Position numbers and translations under genes: made by a program. The notes beneath the pieces were generated by a model, which ran no database searches, had not been told where the DNA came from, and saw nothing but the letters and a program-made list of their open reading frames with translations. A DNA stretch of 10,907 nucleotides from an uncultured Rikenella sp. (GTDB taxonomy: Bacteria > Bacteroidota > Bacteroidia > Bacteroidales > Rikenellaceae). Positions 1 to 7,156 of this stretch are shown here, piece by piece (the stretch's first letter is position 1; every line of letters starts with the position of its first letter). Where the stretch lies: contig NZ_CAJTUJ010000062.1 in assembly GCF_910579375.1 (NCBI RefSeq), positions 1-10,907 on the forward strand. Reading direction: 5' to 3'.

Positions 1-69
1 AAGCACTGCCTATTTGTTTTTGGCCGCAGCCAGCGGAGAACTGCGCGACTCTGCGAGTCGCAGGAGCCC

Positions 70-124
70 AGCCCAGTTCTCCGCCCCGTGTCAGCCTCAC
101 TGCGGCTCCGCTGTCGCTCCGCCG
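70..124 (+). repeat. 55-bp dispersed repeat, left copy
   Basis: This matches 10819-10873 in direct orientation at 52 of 55 positions, without gaps. It contains the motif GTGTCAGCCTCACTGCGGCT. Both copies lie downstream of a GCGRCYC-type hairpin. It is probably part of a genome-wide interspersed repeat family. Function is unknown. Confidence 0.75.
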
Positions 125-303
125 GTGCCGCTCGGTACCCGAAAGCTGGGCGTATCGACTCCTAAACGTCGCCCGCGGCAATTCTTGCCGGATTGACCGA
201 GCGCCAACCGGCAGAATATGCCCTCTTAAGCGGGTGGGCGACAGATTTTTCGTGCAAAGTCGAGTTTTTTCGCGCGCCATGACGCGAACGCGTCGGCCAA
301 GCG

Positions 304-325
304 GGCCACACGTCCCGTGGACGGG
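304..325 (+). repeat. 22-bp repeat with CGTCC/GGACG hairpin, copy 1
   Basis: This matches 2011-2032 with one mismatch. The core CGTCC-CGT-GGACG can form a short stem-loop. It follows a CGCGCGCC element in both places, which suggests it is a module of the same mosaic repeat. Confidence 0.6.
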
Positions 326-385
326 CGAAACTACGTTTCGCTATGGCAGCCTCGGCCCAAACCGATGCCCGCCAAGCTCCGTACA

Positions 386-1594
386 TCACACCTCCGCCGC
401 AAGGGCCGCATTCGTATCCGCTGTAGCAGCTACCGCCGACGTCTCTTCCAACATATCCGCCACATCCGCTTCCCGTTCGCTCCTCCGCGACGAACCGCCG
501 CCATGTCCCCCGCTCCGCTCCGAACCGCGTCCACGTTCACGATCATTACGATCGTTTTTCGAAAAATGCTGCAACGGATCGGCCGCCGCCTCGTCGAACA
601 CCTGCCGATTCCGGAAAATGTCGATTGCCTGGTAAATCGCCGCCCGCATCGGCGCAGCATCGGCCACCATCTTCCCGGCAATATCGAATCCCACACCATG
701 CGCCGGCGACGTCCGCACCACCGACAGACCGGCCGTAAAGTTCACCCCGTCGGCAAAAGTCAATGCCTTGAACGGTGCCAGTCCCTGATCGTGATACATG
801 GCCAGCACGGCATCGAACTTCCGGTAAGCCCCGCTGCCGAAAAACCCATCAGCCGCAAAAGGCCCGAAAGCAAGGATATTTTCGTATTTCGCCGACTGAA
901 TCGCCGGAATAATGACCTCCTGTTCCTCCGCTCCGAGCAGCCCGTCGTCTCCGGCATGCGGATTGAGCCCCAACACCGCGATTTTCGGCCCGACGATATT
1001 GAAATCGCGTTCCAACGAGCGTTTGAGCGCACGGATATGCCCCAACACCGCCTCCGTCGTCACCGCACCGGGCACCTGCGCCAACGGAATGTGCATCGTC
1101 ACGAGTCCCACTTTCAGCGTATCGCTCACCATGAACATCAACGGTTCGGCATCGCCGAACTCCGCCGCGAGGTATTCGGTATGTCCGATAAACCCGAAAT
1201 CGTCGCCGGTGGTATTTTTCTTGTTGATCGGACAGGTCACGAGCACATCGATTTTTCCAGCCTTCAAATCCCGCACCGCAGCATTCAGCGACGCAATGGC
1301 ATACTGCCCGCTAATCACCGTCGGCTGTCCGGGATCGATTTTCACGTTTTCGTCCACACAGACGATCATATTGGCCCGTTTGGCATTGGCCTGCTCAGGA
1401 TCGGTAATGATGTTGAAGGTGAAATTTTCGGCATCGGGCATCATCGCTTTGTAGTACCCGGCCACCTTGGCCGACCCGTACACCACAGGGGTACAGAGGT
1501 CGAAAATCCGAGGGTCGAGCAATGCTTTGATGATGATTTCGTAACTGATGCCGTTGAAATCGCCGTGGGTGATCCCCACTCGTATTTTATCCAT
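386..1594 (-). CDS. pdxA: 4-hydroxythreonine-4-phosphate dehydrogenase PdxA
   Basis: PdxA oxidises 4-phosphohydroxy-L-threonine in the DXP-dependent pyridoxal 5'-phosphate pathway. It is a cytoplasmic, metal- and NAD-dependent dimer. The 402-residue product starts with the Bacteroidota-like motif GITHGDFNGISYE (residues 7-19). It keeps the family's metal and substrate histidines: GHTEYLA (His138), TMHIP (His168), NPHAGDDG (His213) and YHDQGLAP (His268). SPAHGVGFDIAG follows at about 296-307. The start at 1594 places the N-terminus as in relatives; no Shine-Dalgarno is seen, which is normal for this phylum. The family body ends near residue 345. The last ~58 residues are a hydrophilic Gly/Ser/Arg-rich then Ala/Glu-rich tail that I do not recognise. 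The gene stands alone, 77 nt downstream of an orphan protein-tail fragment on the same strand. Identification is firm; the tail is odd. Confidence 0.96.
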   Translation of the reverse strand: MDKIRVGITHGDFNGISYEIIIKALLDPRIFDLCTPVVYGSAKVAGYYKAMMPDAENFTFNIITDPEQANAKRANMIVCVDENVKIDPGQPTVISGQYAIASLNAAVRDLKAGKIDVLVTCPINKKNTTGDDFGFIGHTEYLAAEFGDAEPLMFMVSDTLKVGLVTMHIPLAQVPGAVTTEAVLGHIRALKRSLERDFNIVGPKIAVLGLNPHAGDDGLLGAEEQEVIIPAIQSAKYENILAFGPFAADGFFGSGAYRKFDAVLAMYHDQGLAPFKALTFADGVNFTAGLSVVRTSPAHGVGFDIAGKMVADAAPMRAAIYQAIDIFRNRQVFDEAAADPLQHFSKNDRNDRERGRGSERSGGHGGGSSRRSEREADVADMLEETSAVAATADTNAALAAEV

Positions 1595-1666
1595 ATTCGT
1601 ATTTTTTACGGTTCGGTTTCCCGTGGTTCGGTGAAAAAAGACCGTTCGCGGGAGTCAGAGAACCAC

Positions 1667-1855
1667 CCCGTTTATTCCGAGAGGCAACGCAACTGAAGAC
1701 CATAGGCGCGGCTGTCGATGTGGACAGGATCGAGCATGCCGCATTCTAAGGCCAAATACATGCCCTGAATCGAACTGATCGTGGACGACCAGCTGTAACC
1801 GTTGTTGCCGACGGCCCACAACTCGCCCGTACTTCGCGGGCGGTAGCCCGGGGCG
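1667..1855 (-). pseudogene. Orphan C-terminal fragment of a FISUMP-like surface protein, copy A
   Basis: The minus strand reads open for 62 codons to a TAA at 1674-1672. It contains APGYRPRSTGELWAVG, then NNGYSWSST and, at the very end, LQLRCLSE. There is no plausible start codon or ribosome site. The pattern (GYR, G-x-G-Y-x-WSS, Y-L-x-x, R-A-x-G-x-x-x-RC) resembles the C-terminal end of FISUMP/DUF1566-like C-type-lectin-fold proteins of Bacteroidota; that link is from memory of the family. A 189-bp inverted copy lies at 10145-10333 (180/189 identical, no gaps). The two reading frames differ at four residues only. It may be a gene remnant, a donor cassette or a mobile 3'-end repeat. It is probably not translated by itself. 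Confidence 0.7.
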
Positions 1856-1899
1856 CGCCCACAGGGCGTTTTACGGGCAGCCTCTACCCCTATTTTCGT

Positions 1900-1977
1900 C
1901 CGCGCGCCTTGGGCGATTCATTCTGTTTCGGCTCATCGCCGAAATCGCTGAATCGCTCCTTTAGGCCGGGCGCGCGG
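1900..1977. repeat. CGCGCGCC stem-loop unit 1
   Basis: The outer stem CCGCGCGCC (1900-1908) pairs with GGCGCGCGG (1969-1977). The middle stem GCGATTCA (1913-1920) pairs with TGAATCGC (1949-1956). The inner stem TTTCGGC (1926-1932) pairs with GCCGAAA (1938-1944), leaving a 5-nt loop. It is near-identical in plan to unit 2. Confidence 0.8.
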
Positions 1978-2010
1978 TTTAGTTTGAGGGTACTGCGCTC
2001 GGGCCGCGCG

Positions 2011-2032
2011 GGCCCCACGTCCCGTGGACGGG
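2011..2032 (+). repeat. 22-bp repeat with CGTCC/GGACG hairpin, copy 2
   Basis: This matches 304-325 with one mismatch. It lies in the linker after stem-loop unit 1. Confidence 0.6.
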
Positions 2033-2080
2033 AAATGCTTGCGCATTTCCACTGACAGCCTCTACTCCCCCATTTTTTGT

Positions 2081-2159
2081 CCGCGCGCCTTGGGCGATTC
2101 ATTCTGTTTCGGCGATGAGCCGAAACAGTTGAATCGCTTCTTTAGGCGTCGGCGCGCGG
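2081..2159. repeat. CGCGCGCC stem-loop unit 2
   Basis: The outer stem CCGCGCGCC (2081-2089) pairs with GGCGCGCGG (2151-2159). The middle stem GCGATTCA (2094-2101) pairs with TGAATCGC (2130-2137). The inner stem CTGTTTCGGC (2104-2113) pairs with GCCGAAACAG (2119-2128), 10 perfect pairs around a 5-nt loop. Confidence 0.8.
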
Positions 2160-2210
2160 CGGTTTGAGGGGACTGCGTTTTGCTGCGAAAGCCTCTACTC
2201 AATTCTCTAT

Positions 2211-2285
2211 TCGCGCGCCTGGGGAAATCCAGTCAAAACACGCAAGCGAGTTTTGACGATTTCCCTACTAAGGTGTGGCGCGCGA
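2211..2285. repeat. CGCGCGCC stem-loop unit 3 with different inner stems
   Basis: The outer stem TCGCGCGCC (2211-2219) pairs with GGCGCGCGA (2277-2285), so the end pair changed on both sides relative to units 1 and 2. The middle stem GGGAAATC (2222-2229) pairs with GATTTCCC (2258-2265). The inner stem TCAAAAC (2233-2239) pairs with GTTTTGA (2250-2256). The inner sequence is unrelated to units 1 and 2, yet the architecture is kept. Confidence 0.78.
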
Positions 2286-2389
2286 GAGTTCTTTCACGCA
2301 TCTTTGGCTACAGGAGGGTACTGGCCTCGGGCCGGCCGGGCCCCGCGTGCCCGCGGTGGGCAAAGGGCAGCCTCCCCCTGTCCCTCCGC

Positions 2390-5300
2390 CTACTTATATT
2401 CGTTCCAAGCCTTGATCTTCAGATCGCCGCGACCCCGACGACAGAAGGCGACGATAAAGTCGTTCGCCAACCGAGCATTGGTTATCAGCGGGATATTGAA
2501 GTCGATGGCCGACCGACGAATCGTATAGTCGTTATTCAATTCGTCCTTGGTGAAGTTCTTCGGAATGTTGACCACGCAGTCGATCCGGTGCTCCTTGATA
2601 AAGTCGAGCACGTTCGGCACTCCGGTAACCGACGCATCCTGATCCGGCCAACCGACCACCGTCGCCTGTACCCCATTCTCCGACAGGAAGTTCGCCGTCC
2701 CTTTCGTGGCGTAAATCGTGTATCCGCGCTCCTGCAACGCCTTGGCCGCATCGAGCGTCAGAGTCTTCGACTTCGCGTCGCCCGTCGACAACAGCACGCT
2801 GCTCTTCGGAATCGAGTAGCCCACCGAGAGCATCGATTTCAAGATCGCCTCGTAGTAGTCCTCGCCGATACAACCCACTTCACCCGTCGACGCCATCTCG
2901 ACGCCCAGCACCGGATCCGCCTTCTGCAAGCGGCTGAAGCTGAACTGCGGTGCCTTGATCCCCACGTAATCCAACTCGAACGCCGACTTGTGCGGCACCT
3001 TCGGATCCAACCCCAGCATCACCCGCGTGGCGATGTCGATGAAATTCACCTTCAGCACCTTGGAAACGAACGGAAAACTCCGCGAAGCCCGCAAATTACA
3101 CTCGATCACCTTGATGTCGTTGTTCTTCGCCAAGAGCTGCATGTTGAACGGCCCGCTGATTTCGAGCGCCTTGGCAATCTGGCGCGCGATCTTCTTGATG
3201 CGCCGCACCGTCTCGATATAGAGTTTCTGGGCCGGGAAAACGATCGTAGCGTCCCCCGAGTGCACCCCGGCGAACTCGACGTGTTCCGAAATGGCATAGA
3301 TCAACACCTCGCCGTCCTTCGCCACCGCGTCGATTTCGATCTCCTTGGCATTATTCACGAACTCGGTCACCACCACCGGATACTGTTTCGACACATTGGT
3401 CGCCAGCGTCAGGTAGTGTTCCAGCTCCTCCTTATTGGAGACGACGTTCATCGCCGCCCCCGACAAGACATACGAGGGCCGAATCAAAAGCGGGAAGCCC
3501 ACCTCGTCCGCAAACCCGTAAATCTCGTCCATACTCGTCAGCTCCTTCCACCGCGGCTGGTCGATCCCCAGCTGGTCGCACATCTCGCTGAACTTGTGCC
3601 GGTCTTCCGCCCGGTCGATATTCGTGGCCGCCGTCCCCAGAATCGGCACGTTCTCCTGATACAGCCGCATCGCGAGGTTGTTCGGAATCTGCCCCCCCAC
3701 CGACACGATCACCCCGCGCGGCATCTCCAGATCGGTCACGTCCAACACCCGCTCCAAGGTCAACTCGTCGAAGTACAAGCGGTCGCACATGTCGTAGTCG
3801 GTCGAAACCGTCTCCGGGTTGTAGTTGATCATCACCGACCGCAACCCGTTCTCCCGAATGGTGTTGATGGCGCTCACCGAGCACCAGTCGAACTCCACGG
3901 AAGAGCCGATCCGATAGGCCCCCGACCCCAGTACGATGACCGATTTATCATCGTGCGCAAAATCGATGTCGTGCGCCGTCCCGTTGTAAGTCAGGTAGAG
4001 GTAGTTGGTCTGGGCCGGATACTCCGCCGCCAGGGTATCGATCTGTTTGACCACCGGCACAATCCCCTTGGCCTTCCGATAGGCCCGCACCTTGAGCAGT
4101 CCCTCCTCCATCTTCAGGTCGTCGTTCTGGAGCACCGTCCGGGCGATCTGAAAGTCCGAGAACCCTTTGCACTTGGCCTCCCTCAACAAGGCGTCCGGCA
4201 TCGCCTCCAGCGTCCGGAAATTCCCCATCTCGTGTTCCAGCGCGATAATCCCCTCCAGCTTCCGCAAGAACCAGTTGTCGATCTTGGTCAGTTCGTGAAT
4301 CCGTTCGACACTATACCCGTGCTTAAACGCCTGAGCGATAATGAATATCCGTTTATCGGTCGGTTTCTGGAGCTCCCGGTCGATATCCTCGACAGCCATC
4401 TCCTTATTGGCCACAAAACCGTGCATACCCTGCCCAATCATCCGCAGCCCCTTCTGTATCGCCTCTTCGAAGTTCCGCCCGATAGCCATCACCTCGCCCA
4501 CCGACTTCATCGAAGAGCCCAACTCACGACTAACCCCCTTGAACTTGCTCAAGTCCCAACGCGGAATCTTACATACGATGTAGTCCAGCGCCGGCTCGAA
4601 GCAAGCCGTGGTAGATTTCGTAACCGAGTTCTTCAGTTCATGCAATCCATACCCCAACCCCAGCTTCGCCGCCACAAAGGCCAGCGGATAGCCCGTCGCC
4701 TTCGACGCCAGCGCAGAAGACCTCGAGAGCCGTGCATTGACCTCGATCACGCGGTAGTCCTCGGAGTTCGGATCCAAGGCGTACTGCACGTTGCATTCCC
4801 CCACAATCCCCACGTGGCGGATAATCCGAATCGCAATCTGCCGCAGCTTATGGTACTCCGCATTGGTCAACGTCTGGCTCGGCGCCACGACGATCGACTC
4901 GCCCGTGTGAATCCCCAGCGGGTCGAAGTTCTCCATATTACAAACCGTAATACAGTTGTCGTACTTGTCCCGCACCACCTCGTATTCGACCTCTTTCCAG
5001 CCTTTGAGCGACTTTTCGACCAGAATCTGCGGCGAGTAGGTGAACGCCTTTGCCGCCAGCTGTTCCAGCTCCGCATCCGTATCGCAAAAACCCGAGCCCA
5101 GCCCCCCCAAGGTATAAGCGGCCCGGATAATCACCGGATACCCCAGTTCGTTCGCCACCCGCTTGGCATCCGCCACCGTGGTAACCGCCTCGCTCTTAAT
5201 GGTTTTGACGTCGATTTCGTCCAATTTACGGACAAACAGATCCCGGTCTTCGGTATCCATGATCGCCTGCACCGGCGTCCCGAGCACCCGCACGTTATAT

Positions 5301-5626
5301 TTCTCCAAAATCCCCCGCTTATAGAGCTGCACGCCGCAGTTCAGAGCGGTCTGTCCACCGAACGCAAGCAGAATCCCTTCCGGCCGCTCCTTGGCAATCA
5401 CGTCCTCGACGAAATCCGGCGTCACCGGCAGAAAATAGACCTTGTCCGCAATCCCATCGCTGGTCTGCACCGTGGCGATATTCGGGTTGATCAGAATGGT
5501 TTCGATCCCCTCCTCCTTGAGCGCCTTGAGGGCTTGGGAGCCCGAGTAGTCGAACTCGCCCGCTTCGCCGATCTTCAATGCCCCCGAACCCAGGAGGACG
5601 ACTTTTTTTATGCTGTTGTCTGCCAT
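2390..5626 (-). CDS. carB: Carbamoyl phosphate synthase large subunit CarB
   Basis: CarB makes carbamoyl phosphate from bicarbonate, ammonia (channelled from CarA) and two ATP, feeding arginine and pyrimidine synthesis. The 1078-residue product has the full bacterial length and domain order. The first ATP-grasp half opens with GSGALKIGEAGEFDYSG (13-29), GGLGSG (174-179) and EVNARLSRS (295-303). An oligomerisation region lies around 400-555. The second half opens with GSGAYRIGSSVEFDW (567-581) and includes IECNLRASRS. An MGS-like effector domain spans about 940-1078. In that domain Thr974 and Thr977 are present, Trp993 occupies the E. coli Lys993 position, and Asn1020 lies in VNIPKNFTK. This resembles eukaryotic CPS1/CAD more than E. 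coli. The gene begins 4 nt after the carA stop, so the two are one operon and subunits of one enzyme. The protein is complete, without frameshift. Confidence 0.98.
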   Translation of the reverse strand: MADNSIKKVVLLGSGALKIGEAGEFDYSGSQALKALKEEGIETILINPNIATVQTSDGIADKVYFLPVTPDFVEDVIAKERPEGILLAFGGQTALNCGVQLYKRGILEKYNVRVLGTPVQAIMDTEDRDLFVRKLDEIDVKTIKSEAVTTVADAKRVANELGYPVIIRAAYTLGGLGSGFCDTDAELEQLAAKAFTYSPQILVEKSLKGWKEVEYEVVRDKYDNCITVCNMENFDPLGIHTGESIVVAPSQTLTNAEYHKLRQIAIRIIRHVGIVGECNVQYALDPNSEDYRVIEVNARLSRSSALASKATGYPLAFVAAKLGLGYGLHELKNSVTKSTTACFEPALDYIVCKIPRWDLSKFKGVSRELGSSMKSVGEVMAIGRNFEEAIQKGLRMIGQGMHGFVANKEMAVEDIDRELQKPTDKRIFIIAQAFKHGYSVERIHELTKIDNWFLRKLEGIIALEHEMGNFRTLEAMPDALLREAKCKGFSDFQIARTVLQNDDLKMEEGLLKVRAYRKAKGIVPVVKQIDTLAAEYPAQTNYLYLTYNGTAHDIDFAHDDKSVIVLGSGAYRIGSSVEFDWCSVSAINTIRENGLRSVMINYNPETVSTDYDMCDRLYFDELTLERVLDVTDLEMPRGVIVSVGGQIPNNLAMRLYQENVPILGTAATNIDRAEDRHKFSEMCDQLGIDQPRWKELTSMDEIYGFADEVGFPLLIRPSYVLSGAAMNVVSNKEELEHYLTLATNVSKQYPVVVTEFVNNAKEIEIDAVAKDGEVLIYAISEHVEFAGVHSGDATIVFPAQKLYIETVRRIKKIARQIAKALEISGPFNMQLLAKNNDIKVIECNLRASRSFPFVSKVLKVNFIDIATRVMLGLDPKVPHKSAFELDYVGIKAPQFSFSRLQKADPVLGVEMASTGEVGCIGEDYYEAILKSMLSVGYSIPKSSVLLSTGDAKSKTLTLDAAKALQERGYTIYATKGTANFLSENGVQATVVGWPDQDASVTGVPNVLDFIKEHRIDCVVNIPKNFTKDELNNDYTIRRSAIDFNIPLITNARLANDFIVAFCRRGRGDLKIKAWNEYK

Positions 5627-5630
5627 GACT

Positions 5631-6752
5631 CTATTTGTTCTTGTATTGGTCGATTAACTCGATGAAACGGTCGAAAAGGTATTCGGTATCCACCGGCCCG
5701 CTGGTGGCCTCCGGGTGGAACTGCACGCTGAAGAAGGGCAGAGTCCGGTGTCTGATCCCCTCGATGGTGTTGTCGTTGAGGTTGACGAAGTAGGGCTCCC
5801 AACCCTCTCCCAACCCCGTCGGATCGACCGCATAGCCGTGGTTCTGAGAGGTAATCACGGCCCGATCGGTTCCCACTTCCAACGCCGGCTGGTTGTGCGA
5901 CCGGTGTCCATATTTCAGCTTATAAGTGGTCGCCCCCGCGGCCCAGCTCAAAAGCTGGTTCCCGAGGCAAATCCCGAAGATCGGCCGATTGGGCTTCTGT
6001 GTCATAGCCCGCTTGATATTTTCGATCGTGGCTCCGCACAGCGCCGGATCGCCCGGCCCATTACTGAGCATCACCCCGTCGTAGTCCAAGGTGCTGAAAT
6101 CGTAGTCCCACGGCACCCGGACAACAGTGGCATTCCGTGTATACAAGCACCGGATAATATTATACTTACACCCGCAGTCCACCAGCACGATCCGTCGCTT
6201 CGCCTCCGGATTGGTATAGGTGATGGTATCCTTGCACGAGACCGCCGCCACCAAATTCTCGGCGTTCGGGTTATGGAACGGCATAGCATCTGCCGATGCG
6301 TAATCGGTCTCCTGCACCAATTTCCCTAGCATCACCCCCCGTTCGCGTATGATTTTCGTGATTTCTCTGGTATCGACGCCGAAGATCCCCGGCACCTCAT
6401 TCTCCTTAAGCCAGTCGGACAAACTTTTGATGGCGTTCCAATGGCTATGCTGAAACGAGTAGTCGCTGATAACGAGCCCCTTGATGTGTATCCGGTCGGA
6501 TTCGAAGAATTTGGGCAAACCTGTGACTTCGTCCAAGGCCGAAGTGTCCGGTACGCCGTAGTTCCCGATCAACGGATAGGTGAGCACCAGAATCTGTCCC
6601 GAATACGACGGGTCGGTCAAACTCTCCGGATACCCGGTCATGGCGGTAGAAAAAACGACTTCCCCCGATACAGACCGATCTGCACCGAACGAGAAGCCGT
6701 CGAATTGCGTACCATCCTCCAAAATCAGGCGGGCGGGCGTACTTTTCAGCAT
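5631..6752 (-). CDS. carA: Carbamoyl phosphate synthase small (glutaminase) subunit CarA
   Basis: CarA hydrolyses glutamine and passes ammonia to CarB. The 373-residue product has the CPSase small-chain N-terminal domain (about 5-140, with GEVVFSTAMTGYPESLTDPS at 30-49). The C-terminal class I glutamine amidotransferase domain follows from about 186. It shows NGPGDP (231-236), the nucleophile Cys262 in FGICLGNQ, and the His346/Glu348 pair in VQFHPEA, so the catalytic triad is intact. Length is normal for the family. The start at 6752 gives the expected N-terminus. It is the first gene of the carAB pair and lies just downstream of a Bacteroidota-type promoter box at 6781-6788. carB follows after 4 nt. 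Pyrimidine or arginine control is expected from the pathway, but no recognised regulator site was identified beyond the leader palindrome at 6758-6777. Confidence 0.98.
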   Translation of the reverse strand: MLKSTPARLILEDGTQFDGFSFGADRSVSGEVVFSTAMTGYPESLTDPSYSGQILVLTYPLIGNYGVPDTSALDEVTGLPKFFESDRIHIKGLVISDYSFQHSHWNAIKSLSDWLKENEVPGIFGVDTREITKIIRERGVMLGKLVQETDYASADAMPFHNPNAENLVAAVSCKDTITYTNPEAKRRIVLVDCGCKYNIIRCLYTRNATVVRVPWDYDFSTLDYDGVMLSNGPGDPALCGATIENIKRAMTQKPNRPIFGICLGNQLLSWAAGATTYKLKYGHRSHNQPALEVGTDRAVITSQNHGYAVDPTGLGEGWEPYFVNLNDNTIEGIRHRTLPFFSVQFHPEATSGPVDTEYLFDRFIELIDQYKNK

Positions 6753-6757
6753 GTCAA

Positions 6758-6777
6758 TTCAGAATTTAGTTTCTGAA
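6758..6777. promoter_or_regulatory. Palindrome in the carA leader (possible operator)
   Basis: TTCAGAA (6758-6764) and TTCTGAA (6771-6777) form a perfect 7-bp inverted repeat with a 6-nt spacer. It lies between the candidate -7 box and the carA start codon, so it covers the likely transcription start. It could bind a dimeric repressor or fold at the 5' end of the mRNA. The role is inferred from position only. Confidence 0.4.
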
Positions 6778-6780
6778 ATA

Positions 6781-6788
6781 CAAAGATA
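6781..6788 (-). promoter_or_regulatory. Candidate -7 promoter box of carAB
   Basis: The minus strand reads TATCTTTG, a perfect match to the Bacteroidota primary-sigma -7 consensus TAnnTTTG, 28 nt upstream of the carA ATG. A TTTG lies at 6807-6804, but the 15-nt spacing is shorter than usual for the -33 box, so only the -7 box is persuasive. Confidence 0.55.
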
Positions 6789-6880
6789 ACGCTTTTTCCG
6801 AAACAAACCGGGCTTTTACAACCGAATTTACCTATTTTTGTTCCATATACTTTTTTATCCTTCGTTTACCTGTCTTTGCC

Positions 6881-7156
6881 CAGGAGGGTACTGTTCTTTT
6901 TCTGAAGAAAAAGAACCAAAAAGACTTTCAGGAAAACTTCGTTTTCCATGAGCTGCCGGTCGCCCAAATCCCGAACTGTTCGTCGGGCTGTGGTTTTCCC
7001 GGTGGGCGCGCTTAAGGTATTAATCGCAGAATAGCGCGCCACACCGGAAACCCAGCCCGACAGACCCACGAAGATTGAGGACTGCGGAGCCTGAGGCAGA
7101 GCGTAGCTATCATGAAAGTTCTTTGGGTACCTTTCTTTCAAGAAAGGTACGGTTCC
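6881..7156. repeat. Nested palindromic (MITE-like) intergenic element
   Basis: The element is bounded by two hairpins of equal design but different sequence. The left is GTTCTTTTTCT (6893-6903) with AGAAAAAGAAC (6906-6916); the right is GTACCTTTCTT (7127-7137) with AAGAAAGGTAC (7140-7150). Just inside each lies an AGACTTTC/GAAAGTTC inverted motif. A central long stem pairs 6982-7011 (GTCGGGCTG, GGTTTTCCCGGTG, GGCGCGC) with 7034-7061 (GCGCGCC, CACCGGAAACC, CAGCCCGAC). A further hairpin GGAAAAC/GTTTTCC is at 6931-6947. The left edge CAGGAGGGTACTG (6881-6893) recurs at 2311-2323. There is no transposase or gene inside; a 105-codon minus-strand open frame is repeat translation. The fill between carA and the methyltransferase gene is mostly this element. 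Confidence 0.65.

Larger units (their letters stand above)
1..385. other. Gene-free repeat-rich flank downstream of pdxA
   Basis: I see no convincing gene here. The stretch holds short palindromes: GCGACTC/GAGTCGC (45-51 with 55-61), CGGCAA/TTGCCG (176-181 with 185-190) and GACGCG/CGCGTC (281-294). It also holds a copy of the 55-bp repeat found at the right end of the window (70-124), a GCGCGCC motif at 272-278 preceded by a T-run as in the stem-loop units near 1900-2285, and a 22-bp sequence (304-325) that recurs at 2011-2032. Small open frames across it translate repeat DNA and have no recognisable domain. No T-rich terminator for pdxA is visible. Confidence 0.6.
1856..2389. other. Gene-free stem-loop array between carB and the orphan fragment
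   Basis: About 530 bp without a convincing gene. It carries three large stem-loops (1900-1977, 2081-2159, 2211-2285). Each is preceded by GCCTCTAC (1880, 2058, 2191), followed in the first two by a T-rich run. Linkers contain GAGGGTACTG (1986-1995 and 2314-2323) and GC palindromes near 2000-2032 and 2330-2360. Minus-strand open frames here translate the repeats and carry no recognisable domain. The array lies downstream of carB, but no T-tract terminator was found. Confidence 0.65.

Noticed and set aside
162..389. A 75-codon minus-strand frame whose GTG overlaps the pdxA stop
   Set aside because: The overlap looks like translational coupling, but the product is repeat DNA without any domain.
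317..1696. A plus-strand open frame of about 460 codons opposite pdxA
   Set aside because: It is the mirror of pdxA with Arg/His-rich composition and no recognisable motif.
1890..2102. A 70-codon minus-strand open frame in the stem-loop array
   Set aside because: Its sequence is translation of the repeat units and shares a PRPRDV-like stretch with the frame at 162-389, because both cover the same 22-bp repeat.
1856..2389. Integron attC-like sites or a CRISPR array, suggested by spaced palindromic units next to a start-less cassette
   Set aside because: There is no GTTRRRY-type core, no integrase or cas gene, and no short identical repeats with unique spacers. The units are long stem-loops of varied sequence.
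2180..5665. A very long plus-strand open frame (about 1160 codons) opposite carB
   Set aside because: It is antisense to a textbook-complete CarB. It is rich in Arg, His and Pro, as expected from reading GC-rich codons backwards, and shows no domain.
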